A stretch of 64,000 nt of DNA, taken from Deltaproteobacteria bacterium. Its GTDB lineage: Bacteria > Desulfobacterota > Desulfobulbia > Desulfobulbales > Desulfocapsaceae. Within the stretch, counting starts at the first letter, position 1, and every line of letters starts with the position of its first letter. A program made the position numbers and the translations under genes. Positions 1-9,410 of this stretch are shown piece after piece. The stretch covers positions 186,001 to 250,000 of the forward strand of contig JAPLJF010000010.1 of NCBI GenBank assembly GCA_026388715.1, in the 5' to 3' direction. The notes beneath the pieces were generated by a model. The model ran no database searches. It saw nothing but the letters and a program-made list of their open reading frames with translations, and was not told where the DNA came from.

Positions 1-1099
1 GGACCTGGTTGGTGAATGAATTACTCATGACAAAACTGGGGTGGCCAGTGGCACATCCCAGATTAACCAGTCTTCCTTCGGCGAGGATGATAATCTTTTT
101 ACCGTCGGGGAAGATCACATGATCGACCTGCGGCTTGATATTATCCCAAGGGAGATCTCTGATCGCGGCAATATCGATCTCTGAGTCGAAGTGGCCGATA
201 TTGCATACAATGGCCTGGTCCGGCATCAGTTCCATGTGGGGCCGGGTGATGACGCGCAGGTTGCCGGTACAGGTAACAAAAATATTGCCAATAGGGGCAG
301 CTTCCTCCATGGTGACCACTCGATACCCCTCCATCGCGGCCTGCAAGGCACAGATGGGATCGATCTCCGTGATATAGACGGTGGCACCCATGCCGCGCAG
401 GGCCTGGGCACAACCCTTGCCTACATCGCCAAAACCAACGACTACCGCATTCTTGCCGGCAATCATCACATCGGTTGCCCGTTTAATGCCGTCGATCAAT
501 GACTCGCGACAGCCATACAGGTTGTCAAATTTTGATTTGGTAACCGAGTCATTCACATTAAAGGCAGCGCACATCAGTTTACCGCTCTTGGCCATCTCGT
601 TGAGTCGGTGGACACCGGTGGTGGTTTCTTCACTGATGCCACGGATATTTTTCATATCGTCTTTGTACTTGTCATGCATGATCAGGGTGAGGTCCCCCCC
701 ATCATCAAGGATCATGTTTGGCCGCCAGTTGTCCGGTCCAAAGATGGTCTGATCGATGCACCACCAGAATTCTTCTTCATTTTCCCCTTTCCAGGCAAAG
801 GTTGGAATTCCGGCAGCAGCCATGGCTGCTGCCGCATGATCCTGGGTGGAAAAGATATTGCAGGATGACCAGCGAATCTCGGCGCCGAGATCAATCAGGG
901 TTTCCATGAGTACGGCAGTCTGGATCGTCATATGCAGGCATCCGGCGATACGGGCGCCTTTGAGTGGCTGCGCCGCATGATATTCATGGCGTAGAGCCAT
1001 CAGTCCCGGCATTTCCGTCTCGGCGATTTCGATTTCTTTCCTGCCCCATGCGGCAAGGGACATGTCGGCTACCTTGTAATCAATTTTAGGTGCGGTCAT
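1..1099 (-). CDS. ahcY: S-adenosylhomocysteine hydrolase (3' part missing, beyond the left edge)
   Basis: This enzyme reversibly hydrolyses S-adenosylhomocysteine to adenosine and homocysteine with a tightly bound NAD, and so closes the methyl cycle in the cytoplasm. The translation reads [19 protein letters not shown] from the ATG at 1099, with a GAGGT ribosome site just upstream. Family hallmarks are visible: [16 protein letters not shown], the [11 protein letters not shown] segment carrying the NAD/substrate residues, and the Rossmann motif [18 protein letters not shown]. About 366 residues lie in the window; family proteins have roughly 430-480, so the C-terminus lies outside. It lies downstream of metK on the same strand, joining SAM synthesis to SAH removal. 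A terminator-like hairpin lies in the 144 bp between them. Confidence 0.97.
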   Translation of the reverse strand, partial: MTAPKIDYKVADMSLAAWGRKEIEIAETEMPGLMALRHEYHAAQPLKGARIAGCLHMTIQTAVLMETLIDLGAEIRWSSCNIFSTQDHAAAAMAAAGIPTFAWKGENEEEFWWCIDQTIFGPDNWRPNMILDDGGDLTLIMHDKYKDDMKNIRGISEETTTGVHRLNEMAKSGKLMCAAFNVNDSVTKSKFDNLYGCRESLIDGIKRATDVMIAGKNAVVVGFGDVGKGCAQALRGMGATVYITEIDPICALQAAMEGYRVVTMEEAAPIGNIFVTCTGNLRVITRPHMELMPDQAIVCNIGHFDSEIDIAAIRDLPWDNIKPQVDHVIFPDGKKIIILAEGRLVNLGCATGHPSFVMSNSFTNQV

Positions 1100-1131
1100 T
1101 AAAAAATACCTCGGTGTGAAAAGGATAAGTT

Positions 1132-1176
1132 AAAAAAAAGAAAGGCCCACCTGGAATGATGTACAGAACAGGTGGG
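1132..1176 (-). terminator. Rho-independent hairpin with T-run between metK and ahcY
   Basis: On the minus strand CCCACCTG and CAGGTGGG (1169-1176 and 1146-1153) form an 8-bp GC-rich stem with a 15-nt loop. It is followed by a short spacer and then a run rich in T (1132-1143). It ends only about 33 nt before the ahcY start codon. It could simply terminate metK transcripts, or act as an attenuator of ahcY. No known SAM or SAH riboswitch consensus was recognised. Confidence 0.6.
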
Positions 1177-1243
1177 GGGAGTGTCTGTTTTTTTAAAAAG
1201 TATTATGGGGTTATGGTCTTGCCGCTTGCGTGGCAAGAAACGC

Positions 1244-2407
1244 CTAAAGTTTGGCGTCCTCCCTTAAGATGGCGGCCTTATCGGTCTTCTCCCAGGTAAA
1301 GTCCTCTCGTTCTCGACCAAAGTGGCCGTAGGCGGCAGTGGCCTGATAGATGGGACGCAACAGGTTCAGGTGTTGGATAATTGCCTTGGGCCGCAGATCG
1401 AAGTGGCGCAGGATAAGAGCCTTGATAAGATCATCAGCGATCTTGCCTGTGCCAAAGCTATTTACATTGATTGATACCGGCTGGGAGATCCCAATAGCAT
1501 AAGCAACCTGAATCTCAATCTCCGTAGCCAGGCCGGCAGCCACAATGTTTTTGGCAATATAGCGCCCCATATAGGAAGAAGAACGGTCAACCTTGGAAGG
1601 ATCTTTTCCGGAAAAGGCCCCACCGCCATGGGAACCTTTGCCACCGTAGGTATCAACAATAATCTTCCGTCCTGTTACGCCGCAGTCACCAACGGGTCCG
1701 CCGATCACGAAACGACCAGTGGGGTTGATATAATATTTTGTGTTGGCATCAATCATGTCAGCGGGCAGGATCGGTTTGATGATCTCTTCCATAACGGCTT
1801 CTTTCAGGTCTTCATAGCTAACGGTTTCATTATGCTGAGTGGAGAGAACGACCGCCTCCACCCGCTTTGGTACATTATTCTCATATTCAATGGTTACCTG
1901 GCTTTTAGCGTCAGGACGCAGCCAGGGGAGACGGCCGGATTTACGTACTTCTGACTGACGTTTAACCAGACGGTGGGCATAGGTGATAGGCATTGGCATC
2001 AGGACCCGGGTCTCATTACAGGCATAGCCAAACATCAAGCCCTGGTCTCCCGCCCCCTGATCAAGATCAAGACCAGTGCCTTCGTTCACGCCTTGGGCAA
2101 TGTCTGGAGATTGCTTGTCAATGGAGGTGAGTACCGCACAGGATTGCCAGTCAAAACCCATGTCTGAAGAGTTATAGCCAATGGAACGAATGGTCTGGCG
2201 GACTACATCGGGCATGTCGATCCAGGCGGTGGTGGTAATCTCGCCGGCAATCATTGCCATGCCGGTTGTGACTAAGGTCTCACAACCTACACGTGCAAGC
2301 GGATCCTGGGTGAGGATGGCATCGAGGATGGCATCGGAGATCTGATCGGCAACTTTGTCTGGGTGCCCTTCGGAAACGGATTCTGAGGTGAAAAGATAAT
2401 TTGACAT
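1244..2407 (-). CDS. metK: S-adenosylmethionine synthetase
   Basis: It makes S-adenosylmethionine from methionine and ATP, supplying cellular methylation. The 387-residue protein, close to the family's usual 380-400, shows the three-domain MetK pattern: [18 protein letters not shown] at the N-terminus (ATP/metal-binding His and Asp), the [12 protein letters not shown] hexapeptide region, and the [17 protein letters not shown]-loop-like motif. I chose the ATG at 2407 ([10 protein letters not shown]) because CTGGAG precedes it at good spacing and homologues begin here. An in-frame start 30 bp further upstream adds ten residues not typical of the family. It is transcribed toward ahcY and diverges from the AcuI-like gene. 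Confidence 0.98.
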   Translation of the reverse strand: MSNYLFTSESVSEGHPDKVADQISDAILDAILTQDPLARVGCETLVTTGMAMIAGEITTTAWIDMPDVVRQTIRSIGYNSSDMGFDWQSCAVLTSIDKQSPDIAQGVNEGTGLDLDQGAGDQGLMFGYACNETRVLMPMPITYAHRLVKRQSEVRKSGRLPWLRPDAKSQVTIEYENNVPKRVEAVVLSTQHNETVSYEDLKEAVMEEIIKPILPADMIDANTKYYINPTGRFVIGGPVGDCGVTGRKIIVDTYGGKGSHGGGAFSGKDPSKVDRSSSYMGRYIAKNIVAAGLATEIEIQVAYAIGISQPVSINVNSFGTGKIADDLIKALILRHFDLRPKAIIQHLNLLRPIYQATAAYGHFGREREDFTWEKTDKAAILREDAKL

Positions 2408-2677
2408 CGGGTCTGGCTCCAGGAAATGAATGCCCAAACATTGTTCTCACGCGAAAAATAGTGAGTAAAAGTGATTAAGCTTTGTTAATTTATATGGTAT
2501 TTACTAAAACTAATTAAGTTTTACATAGTGACGAAAGAGGGGCGTTCTTGTCAAGAAAAAAAGGAGAAAACAACAAAAAACATCAGTTGTGTCAAGTGCA
2601 AGTACTTACTATTTCAAGTTAGATTAAGCATAAAGAATATTTCGTCAAAATAAAACTGTGCTAAGGGGGAGATTATT

Positions 2678-3667
2678 TTGGGTTTGTATAGAAGTTTTGT
2701 GGTTCGAGAGCAGGATAATGGTGAATTTTCCAGGTCGGTTGAAGAGAAGGACACACAGGAGCTGCCGGCAGGAGAGGTCCTGGTCAGGGTTCACTACTCA
2801 TCGCTGAACTATAAGGATGCCCTCTCTGCTTCTGGTAATCGTGGTGTCACCAGACGATATCCTCATACCCCCGGGATTGATGCAGCTGGCGTGGTGGAGG
2901 ATTCAACTGTTTCTGTTTTTCAGCCGGGAGATCAGGTTATTGTCTCGGGATATGACCTGGGTATGAATCATCCTGGTGGCTTTGCGGAATATGTGCGGGT
3001 CCCGGCAGCGTGGGTGGTGAGGCTGCCTCAAGGGTTGAGCCTGGAGCAGAGTATGATGTTGGGGACCGCCGGTTTCACGGCTGGGCGTTGTGTGGAGATG
3101 CTTGTGTGTCAGGGTTGTGTCCCAGGGGAAGGCGATATCCTGGTGACTGGGGCTACCGGTGGTGTTGGGTCGATCAGTGTAGCAATTCTGGCCAGGCTGG
3201 GCTTTGCGGTGACAGCCCTTACCGGAAAAAATGAGCCTGCGTTTCTTCTCGATCTGGGGGCCAGGACGGTGTTAGCCAGGGGAGAATTTGTCCGGTCGCG
3301 CAAAAAAATGCTCCTGCCGGAAAGATGGGCTGGAGTGATAGATACGGTTGGTGGTCAATACCTGGAGACTGCCATTAAAGAGACCCGATATGACGGGGTG
3401 GTAACCAGTTGCGGCAATGCCGCCTCCGGCGATCTGGCCCTGACTGTTTATCCTTTTATTATTCGTGGGGTACGGCTGATCGGGATCGATTCCGCTCGCT
3501 GTCCTTTGGCCGTCCGTGAGCGAATCTGGCAGCAGTTGGCAACAGAGTATAAGTTCAGTCAGCTTGATCATCTCATATCCGTGATTACCTTGGAAGAACT
3601 TGATGAGGCAATCCAGCGTATGCTTGCTGGGAGTTTACGAGGACGGATGCTTGTGCGGTTGATCTGA
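2678..3667 (+). CDS. YhdH/YhfP-family zinc-less medium-chain reductase (AcuI-like)
   Basis: This is a medium-chain dehydrogenase/reductase of the YhdH/YhfP class. Characterised members (AcuI) reduce acryloyl-CoA with NADPH. The 329 residues contain the N-terminal GroES-like fold (VLVRVHYSSLNYKDALSASG, then HTPGIDAAGVV) and a nucleotide-binding domain with VTGATGGVGSISVAILARLG. The catalytic zinc ligands of alcohol dehydrogenases are absent, as expected for this subgroup. The start is TTG at 2678, supported by a strong AAGGGGGAG ribosome site at 2663-2671. The gene is followed 43 bp later by kdsD on the same strand. The physiological substrate cannot be read from sequence. Confidence 0.9.
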   Translation: MGLYRSFVVREQDNGEFSRSVEEKDTQELPAGEVLVRVHYSSLNYKDALSASGNRGVTRRYPHTPGIDAAGVVEDSTVSVFQPGDQVIVSGYDLGMNHPGGFAEYVRVPAAWVVRLPQGLSLEQSMMLGTAGFTAGRCVEMLVCQGCVPGEGDILVTGATGGVGSISVAILARLGFAVTALTGKNEPAFLLDLGARTVLARGEFVRSRKKMLLPERWAGVIDTVGGQYLETAIKETRYDGVVTSCGNAASGDLALTVYPFIIRGVRLIGIDSARCPLAVRERIWQQLATEYKFSQLDHLISVITLEELDEAIQRMLAGSLRGRMLVRLI

Positions 3668-3710
3668 TCTGTGAGAAGGCAAAACAAGGGGAGTGGAGAG
3701 CAACAAGAAA

Positions 3711-4682
3711 ATGTTGATACAGGATGCACAGAAGGTTTTTTTGATCGAAGAACAAGGCCTGGCGGCGGTCCGGGAGCGGATCGGTGAGGAGTTTGAAAAG
3801 GCAGTGGATATCCTTTTTCACTGTCCGAGTCGCGTGATTATTACTGGAATAGGCAAGTCGGGAATAATAGGGCAGAAGATCGCTGCGACCCTGAACAGCA
3901 CCGGCACACCATCTTTTTTCCTTCATCCGGTAGAGGCCATGCATGGTGATCTGGGGATGGTCATGCCCACTGATGTAGTGATTGCCATATCGTATTCAGG
4001 TGGCACTACTGAGTTGAATGGGCTCCTGATCAGTCTCCACAAGAGGGGGATAACGATCATTGCCATGACCGGCGGTCTGCATTCAATTCTCGCCGAGGCA
4101 GCTGACCTGGTGCTGGATATCGGGGTGCCGATGGAGGCCTGTCCGTTGGGCCTTGCCCCCACGGCTTCGACCACTGCCACCCTTGCCATGGGAGATGCCC
4201 TGGCCGTTGTCCTGTTGCAGAAAAAACAGTTTCGGGCCTCAGATTTTCGGAAAAATCATCCCGGCGGCAGTCTGGGAGAACGTTTGAAGGTGAAAGTTCG
4301 TGAAGTGATGCTGACAGGCAGTGCTGTCCCTTTGGTGCAGGGCGAAGAACCGGCGGCCAGGGCGATAGAGGTGCTCAACGAAAAGAATCTTGGAGCAGTC
4401 TTGATTCTGGGGGTTGAAGAGAAGATCCTGGGTATTGTCACTGATGGGGATGTACGTCGCAGTGTCGCCTTGGGCAAGGTGCTTACCCGTTTGAACGCGG
4501 CAGATATTATGACGGCGAATCCTGTGGCCATTGATGGTTCAATGCTGGCAGCCGACGCCTTGAGCATCATGCAGAGGCATGAAATTACCGTGCTGCCGAT
4601 TGTAAGTGACGGTGGAAGATTGGCCGGGATTCTGCATCTGCATGATCTGTTAGGGAAGGGTGAGTTTCGTTTTTTGGTATGA
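3711..4682 (+). CDS. kdsD: KpsF/GutQ-type arabinose-5-phosphate isomerase
   Basis: It interconverts ribulose-5-phosphate and arabinose-5-phosphate, the first committed step toward Kdo for lipopolysaccharide. The protein has an N-terminal SIS sugar-isomerase domain (GIGKSGIIGQKIAATLNSTGTPSFFLHPVEAMHGDLGM) followed by a linker and two CBS domains (GIVTDGDVRRS, then the MTANPVAIDG region), the standard KdsD layout and length. An in-frame GTG at 3693 would add six residues, but its Shine-Dalgarno would abut the codon directly, so the ATG at 3711 is preferred. The stop is followed 36 bp later by the CooT-like gene. Confidence 0.93.
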   Translation: MLIQDAQKVFLIEEQGLAAVRERIGEEFEKAVDILFHCPSRVIITGIGKSGIIGQKIAATLNSTGTPSFFLHPVEAMHGDLGMVMPTDVVIAISYSGGTTELNGLLISLHKRGITIIAMTGGLHSILAEAADLVLDIGVPMEACPLGLAPTASTTATLAMGDALAVVLLQKKQFRASDFRKNHPGGSLGERLKVKVREVMLTGSAVPLVQGEEPAARAIEVLNEKNLGAVLILGVEEKILGIVTDGDVRRSVALGKVLTRLNAADIMTANPVAIDGSMLAADALSIMQRHEITVLPIVSDGGRLAGILHLHDLLGKGEFRFLV

Positions 4683-4718
4683 TTGACTGGAGCCTTGAAT
4701 GGTGATGGAGGAATGCAA

Positions 4719-4916
4719 ATGTGTCAGATGAGTGTGGTGGTTGAAGAGGAGGGAGTTGAAAAGACGATCATGGAGAATGTGACTCGTCTGCAGGTTTTTG
4801 GCACCACCATTGAGGTGAGCGCTTTTTTTGAGGAACCTCGGAAGGTTGAAGCGGTCTTTATTCAGGCCATTGATTTCTTGGGTGGGAAGGTCATTCTTAA
4901 AAAAAGTGTAACCTGA
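4719..4916 (+). CDS. CooT-family small nickel-binding-type protein
   Basis: This 65-residue protein begins MCQMSVVVEEEGVEKTIMENVTRL. It matches the CooT family, whose founding member binds nickel through the N-terminal Cys2 and helps mature carbon monoxide dehydrogenase. Cys2, the glutamate-rich first strand and the short beta-barrel-like remainder are visible. The start at 4719 is chosen because a GGAGG site lies six bases upstream and because it places Cys at position 2; a TTG at 4683 would add 12 residues and lacks support. It follows kdsD and precedes a small His-tailed protein, so a metal-handling pair is possible but unproven. Confidence 0.75.
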   Translation: MCQMSVVVEEEGVEKTIMENVTRLQVFGTTIEVSAFFEEPRKVEAVFIQAIDFLGGKVILKKSVT

Positions 4917-4959
4917 TGGGAGATATCAGGCAATATTGTGAACGGAAGAAAAATTATGT

Positions 4960-5062
4960 AAGCCGTTGTTCAAAAATAATTATAACATTGTAACATCATG
5001 CAGGCATAACGGGCGGTAACGAAATGGATAAGAATGGAATAATTATTTCGTAACCGCCCTTA
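4960..5062 (+). repeat. Palindromic intergenic element, copy 1
   Basis: This is a member of a dispersed family. It begins AAGCCGTTGTTCAAAAATAA and ends ATTTCGTAACCGCCCTTA. GGGCGGTAACGAAAT (5011-5025) pairs with ATTTCGTAACCGCCC (5045-5059) apart from one mismatch. The two ends also resemble each other in inverted orientation (AATAATTATAACATT against AATAATTATTCCATT). It fills most of the gap between the CooT-like gene and the His-tailed gene. Confidence 0.85.
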
Positions 5063-5083
5063 AAGAGAGGGGGAGATTTAAAA

Positions 5084-5323
5084 ATGGAACAGATGGAGAA
5101 ATTAAGGGTTTTGTTGCCGCATTGGATTGAGCATAATCTGGGCCATGCGGAAGAGTGCGGGAAGTGGTCGGTTTTGGCCCGTCAAGCCGGAGAAGAAGTG
5201 GTGGCTGATCATATCGACGCAGCTATTGCCGCCATGAATCAGGCGAGTGATCTTCTGGATAAAGCATTGCAGGCGGCTGGCGGGGAGATGCCAGATCATG
5301 GACACACGCACCATCATCATTGA
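5084..5323 (+). CDS. Small helical protein with His-rich C-terminus, unknown function
   Basis: I do not recognise a characterised function. The 79 residues are predominantly helical (WIEHNLGHAEECGKWSVLARQAG, then AAIAAMNQASDLLDKALQAAGG). They end in the metal-binding-looking tail HGHTHHHH. Similar short proteins of this general look are annotated as conserved hypotheticals in sulfate reducers. A good GGGGAG site lies 12 bases before the ATG. The His tail, one Cys, and the neighbouring CooT-like nickel protein suggest a metal storage or chaperone role, but this is inference. Copy 1 of the palindromic element lies 21 bp upstream. Confidence 0.7.
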   Translation: MEQMEKLRVLLPHWIEHNLGHAEECGKWSVLARQAGEEVVADHIDAAIAAMNQASDLLDKALQAAGGEMPDHGHTHHHH

Positions 5324-5336
5324 TCTGAAAAGACTG

Positions 5337-5359
5337 GATTCCGGCTTTTGCCGGAATAA
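5337..5359 (+). terminator. Possible hairpin after the His-tailed gene
   Basis: ATTCCGGC and GCCGGAAT form a perfect 8-bp stem with a four-T loop, 14 bp after the stop codon. There is no convincing T-run behind it, so it may be a weak terminator or an mRNA-stabilising hairpin. Confidence 0.4.
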
Positions 5360-5538
5360 GGGGGAATCACAATTTCTGACTTTTTACGAGATTGTCAATA
5401 TTGCTTTGACCAGATTAAGCTTGCGTCTCCGCTTGCCGTCGTGCTAAATTCTCTATTTTTTCTCGCTCAGTTACAATAATACTCTAAGCAATAAGCGCTC
5501 AAGGGCATCGATATTTTTACACAAAAAGAGATTTTGTC

Positions 5539-7152
5539 ATGATAAATGCTTCCAACGTTGCCCTCTCCTATGGGAAGAGGGTTATTTTCAAAGATGTCAA
5601 TATTAAGTTTGTCCCAGGGAACTGCTATGGCTTGATCGGTGCCAATGGGGCCGGAAAATCCACCTTTCTCAAGATCCTGGCCGGAGAGTTGCAACCGGAC
5701 AAGGGGGAGATATCTGTGAGCCCCAGAGAGCGGATCGCTATGCTCAGACAGGACCATTTCGCCTTTGACGAGGAGACCGTGCTCAATACGGTGATCATGG
5801 GACATGCCCGGCTGTACCAGTTGATGGCGGAGCGTGAGGCCCTCTATGCCAAGGCCGATTTTACCGAGGAGGACGGCATCCGCAGCGGTGAGTTGGAGGC
5901 GGAATTTGGGGAAATGAATGGCTATGAGGCCGAGTCAGAGGCCTCTGTGCTCCTCAGCGGTCTGGGAATCAGTGAAGAACTCCTGCCCAAAAAGATGAAG
6001 GAACTGGAGGGCGGGGAAAAGGTGCGGGTGCTGCTGGCCCAGGCCCTTTTTGGCAGTCCGGATATCCTGCTGCTGGATGAACCGACCAACCATCTGGATA
6101 TCCAGTCGATCACCTGGCTTGAAGATTTTCTTTCCCGTTTCCAGAATACGGTTATCATTGTCTCCCATGATCGTCATTTTCTCAATCAGGTCTGTACCCA
6201 TGTGGCCGACATCGATTTCGGCAAGATCCAGATCTATGTCGGCAACTATGACTTCTGGTATCAGGCCAGCCAGCTCAGCTTGAAACAGCGGCAGAGTGAC
6301 AATAAAAAGGTGACGGACAAGGCCAAGGAGCTCAAGGAGTTTATCCTGCGTTTTTCCGCCAATGCCTCCAAGTCCAAGCAGGCCACGTCCCGGAAAAAGC
6401 TTCTGGATAAGCTGCAGATTGAGGATATGCCCGTTTCTTCCCGAAAGTATCCCTTTGTCTCGTTTAAGGCAGGGCGGCCCTGTGGTGATATTATCCTCGA
6501 GGTCAAGGGGCTCTCCAAGGCTATTGATGGTGTCCCTCTGTTTAAAGACCTGGATTTTACCCTGCGACCGGGGGATAAGGTCGCCTTTGTCGGGACCAAT
6601 AGTGTGGCCAAGACCACCTTGTTCCAGATCCTGGCCGGTGAGATCGAACCGGACAGCGGGACTTACCGTTGGGGCGTGACCATGAGCGTTTCCTATTTTC
6701 CCTTGGACAACAGCGCCTATTTTACCAGGGATATGACCCTGGTTGATTGGCTGGGGCAATATACCCCAATCACCGAGGGAGAGACCTTTGCCCGGGGATT
6801 CCTGGGCAAGATGCTCTTTTCCGGGGATGAGGCCCTGAAAAAGACCAGTGTTCTTTCAGGGGGAGAGCGGGTGCGCTGCATGCTTTCCAAGATGATGCTT
6901 TCGGATGCCAATGCCCTGATTCTTGATGAACCCACCAATCATCTTGATCTGGAATCGATCACGGCCTTGAATGACGCGCTTGCGGCCTTCCCTGAGGTGC
7001 TGCTTTTCTCCTCACACGATCATCAGTTGGTGGCAACTATTGCCAACAGGATTATGGAGATCCTGCCCGGGGGTGTTATTGACAAGATGATGCCGTTTGA
7101 TGATTATCTGCAAGATGAGAGTGTGGCCAGAATGCGGGAGCAGTTGGCTTGA
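5539..7152 (+). CDS. ABC-F family ATPase (YbiT-like)
   Basis: This soluble protein has two ABC ATPase domains in tandem and no membrane segments, as in the ABC-F proteins that bind the ribosomal E site and relieve stalls. Domain 1 has GANGAGKSTFLKIL (Walker A), LEGGEKVRVLLAQAL (signature) and ILLLDEPTNHLDI (Walker B). The linker follows around residues 240-300. Domain 2 has LSGGERVRCMLSKMML and LILDEPTNHLDLES. Its second P-loop reads GTNSVAKTT rather than the classical GxxGxGK[ST], so ATP handling there may differ. The 537-residue length fits the YbiT branch. Its own promoter probably lies in the 215 bp before it. Confidence 0.93.
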   Translation: MINASNVALSYGKRVIFKDVNIKFVPGNCYGLIGANGAGKSTFLKILAGELQPDKGEISVSPRERIAMLRQDHFAFDEETVLNTVIMGHARLYQLMAEREALYAKADFTEEDGIRSGELEAEFGEMNGYEAESEASVLLSGLGISEELLPKKMKELEGGEKVRVLLAQALFGSPDILLLDEPTNHLDIQSITWLEDFLSRFQNTVIIVSHDRHFLNQVCTHVADIDFGKIQIYVGNYDFWYQASQLSLKQRQSDNKKVTDKAKELKEFILRFSANASKSKQATSRKKLLDKLQIEDMPVSSRKYPFVSFKAGRPCGDIILEVKGLSKAIDGVPLFKDLDFTLRPGDKVAFVGTNSVAKTTLFQILAGEIEPDSGTYRWGVTMSVSYFPLDNSAYFTRDMTLVDWLGQYTPITEGETFARGFLGKMLFSGDEALKKTSVLSGGERVRCMLSKMMLSDANALILDEPTNHLDLESITALNDALAAFPEVLLFSSHDHQLVATIANRIMEILPGGVIDKMMPFDDYLQDESVARMREQLA

Positions 7153-7208
7153 GGCGGGGTTGATGGGGCACCAGAAGTTGGGCTTGCGTCAAAGAGACAT
7201 CACGTTTG

Positions 7209-9338
7209 TTACGAGATGTGTTCTGTTTCCTGTTGCACCGTATCGTCCTGACAGATGAGAATTTGATTCCGGCCGTTGCTCTTTGCCTGGTAGAGGGCAA
7301 TGTCGGCCAGTTTGATTATTTCCCAGATCGTTTTGGTGGAGGTGTAGGAAAACTCAGCTACACCGATACTGATGGTCTGTTGCAGTGTCCTGTTTGGCGC
7401 ATGAATTTTGCGGGTCTCTATTATGCTCCTGATACGTTCCGCCATGGTGGCCGCACAGGATTCTCCACAATCTGGAAGGAGGATCAAGAATTCTTCGCCG
7501 CCAAAGCGGATCACCAGATCTGCCTTTCTGATACAGTTCAGGATCATTTGCGCCAACTGGACCAGTATGAAATCGCCAGTATCATGGCCAAAAAGGTCAT
7601 TGACCCTTTTGAAATGATCGATGTCGCACATCAAAACGCCGATTTTGCTTTTTCTGCGGATTGTTCCCTCAACAAATTGTTCGATCATTGAGTCCAGATA
7701 GCGGCGGTTGTAGAGACCGGTGAGGGGGTCTTTGGTGGCCATTTCTTCCAGCTTCTTGGCAAAATGTTTGGTCTGGAGAATCGGGAGGGCTTCAGCAATA
7801 TAGCATCGGGCCTCTTCTACGGCCATGTTTTTGAGGTGCTGTACTTCTTCAGGCAGATCAAGGGAAAAGAGAAACTGGACAACGCCGATAATATGACCTC
7901 CTACAAGCATGGGGATGCAGATATGGTCCATGGTATCTGTAAAAGGATATTGCTTGCAGATAAATGGGGTTTCCAGGGAGCTGGTCATGAGCCCGGTCCG
8001 TTTGGCCCGGCAGTGTTCAGCAATAGCAAGTTCCGGAAGTTCCTCTGCCAGTTCATGGGGATTGCAATAAACGGCCGCCATTGCTGCGGATTGCTCATCA
8101 GACTGTTCCCAGATGACAAAGCGTTCCAGTCCGAGTTTATGCTCAAATATCTGCGCCAGTCTGGCGTAGATATCTTTGGTTGATTCATCGGCCTCAATGG
8201 TTTGACGAAAAAGGGAGAGCTCGCGCAGACGAGTGATCAGCACTTGTACCGCCAGGGCTGCCTCACCCAGCTCATCTCGTCGGCTGCTGGCCATCTTTGA
8301 GAGCTGGATGAGATTGTCATCTTCTGCCACCTGTTGTCCGCGTAGTCCGGCCAGGAGTTTTGTCATTCTGCGGAGCAGCTCAACAAAACCGACCAGTGGC
8401 TTGATCATCCTTTGATTCAGGAAGAAGGCAATGAGAGCAAACATGAATGCGGAGCCAATGAGACTGGCAGACATAAAAAGGAGATTGATGCGGGCCATGC
8501 GCTGGCTTGTGCCCATCAGCGCCGCGGCCTCGGCATTTTTGCTCAGGGAGTCCTGGGTTATCTCGGAGTTCAGGGCTTCCAGGAATTGTTCAATCTTGTG
8601 CTGAGTCTCCAGGGTGATGATACGGATGGATGTGATCGTCTGGACGGTTTCATTGAGTTCGTAGTTGGTTGTTTTCAGTTTTTCGATGAAGACCCGTTGG
8701 CCGGAGTTGAGTGTCTGGCCAAGAGTGGTCAACTGGCTGTCAAGTGTGGTAAAGATTTCTGTCGCATCTTGCTGGGTATGGATCAGGGTGTCTATCTGGT
8801 TGGTGGTAATGGAAGTCACATAGAGCTGGTGATGTTGCAGATAGGTACCAATAACCAGAGGCCATATGATTTTACCCTCCTTACTCGATATGTCCATCAG
8901 TTGTTCGGTAGTGTTGATGAGGACCTTTTCGGTTTGGATGATTTTCTTGGTGTTTTGATCCAGGCTTTTCATCCGAACTTCCAGGGTGTCAATCGTTTCA
9001 AGAAACAGCTCTAAGGTTTTTTTTTCTATTGTCGAGAGTTTGTGGCGCAGTTCTTCTGAGTATTTGTGAATCAAATTGAGGTTATCGGTACTGCCAGACT
9101 GCATGTAGAGACGCAGTTGGGTATGAATTTCACCAATGAGTCGGGTTTTTTCGAAGTTGCTATGAAGATTCTGCTGGAGGGCTTGTGATGATTGCTGGAT
9201 CGTGATCTGGCTGAAGATGAGCTGCTGGAGACGCCATGCCCCGAAGATTCCACAGCCCATGATTGAGAACAAGGCAATAAGGATGAGAATGCGGAGTTGT
9301 TTACGAAACGACCAGGTTTTTGGATGATTGGGATGCAT
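7209..9338 (-). CDS. Membrane-bound diguanylate cyclase (HAMP-GAF-GGDEF)
   Basis: The C-terminal GGDEF domain carries an intact active site (RFGGEEF), so the protein probably makes cyclic di-GMP. The architecture is a cytoplasmic N-tail, a first membrane helix (ILILIALFSIMGCGIFGAW), a helical sensory region of about 250 residues rich in coiled-coil heptads, a second membrane helix (LLFMSASLIGSAFMFALIAFFL), a HAMP linker, a GAF-like domain and GGDEF (DPLTGLYNRRYLD onward). I chose the ATG at 9338; an in-frame TTG at 9410 would add 24 residues, and neither has a strong ribosome site. It converges on the ABC-F gene. The signal sensed is unknown. Confidence 0.92.
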   Translation of the reverse strand: MHPNHPKTWSFRKQLRILILIALFSIMGCGIFGAWRLQQLIFSQITIQQSSQALQQNLHSNFEKTRLIGEIHTQLRLYMQSGSTDNLNLIHKYSEELRHKLSTIEKKTLELFLETIDTLEVRMKSLDQNTKKIIQTEKVLINTTEQLMDISSKEGKIIWPLVIGTYLQHHQLYVTSITTNQIDTLIHTQQDATEIFTTLDSQLTTLGQTLNSGQRVFIEKLKTTNYELNETVQTITSIRIITLETQHKIEQFLEALNSEITQDSLSKNAEAAALMGTSQRMARINLLFMSASLIGSAFMFALIAFFLNQRMIKPLVGFVELLRRMTKLLAGLRGQQVAEDDNLIQLSKMASSRRDELGEAALAVQVLITRLRELSLFRQTIEADESTKDIYARLAQIFEHKLGLERFVIWEQSDEQSAAMAAVYCNPHELAEELPELAIAEHCRAKRTGLMTSSLETPFICKQYPFTDTMDHICIPMLVGGHIIGVVQFLFSLDLPEEVQHLKNMAVEEARCYIAEALPILQTKHFAKKLEEMATKDPLTGLYNRRYLDSMIEQFVEGTIRRKSKIGVLMCDIDHFKRVNDLFGHDTGDFILVQLAQMILNCIRKADLVIRFGGEEFLILLPDCGESCAATMAERIRSIIETRKIHAPNRTLQQTISIGVAEFSYTSTKTIWEIIKLADIALYQAKSNGRNQILICQDDTVQQETEHIS

Positions 9339-9410
9339 GTTGCTGGGGAGTAATGGCAGAGGGGTGGTGGCTTGCAGGTTCAGTGAGAGAGTTGGATCGC
9401 CGAAGTCCAA

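Noticed and set aside
2408-2677. SAM riboswitch upstream of metK
   Set aside because: The region is AT-rich and lacks the conserved SAM aptamer core.
4960-5062. Palindromic elements interpreted as integron attC sites
   Set aside because: They lack the GTTRRRY/RYYYAAC core pair and do not separate gene cassettes of one orientation; no integrase is present.
5935-6759. 274-residue open frame antisense to the ABC-F gene
   Set aside because: Its sequence is the antisense shadow of the ATPase repeats, not an independent gene.
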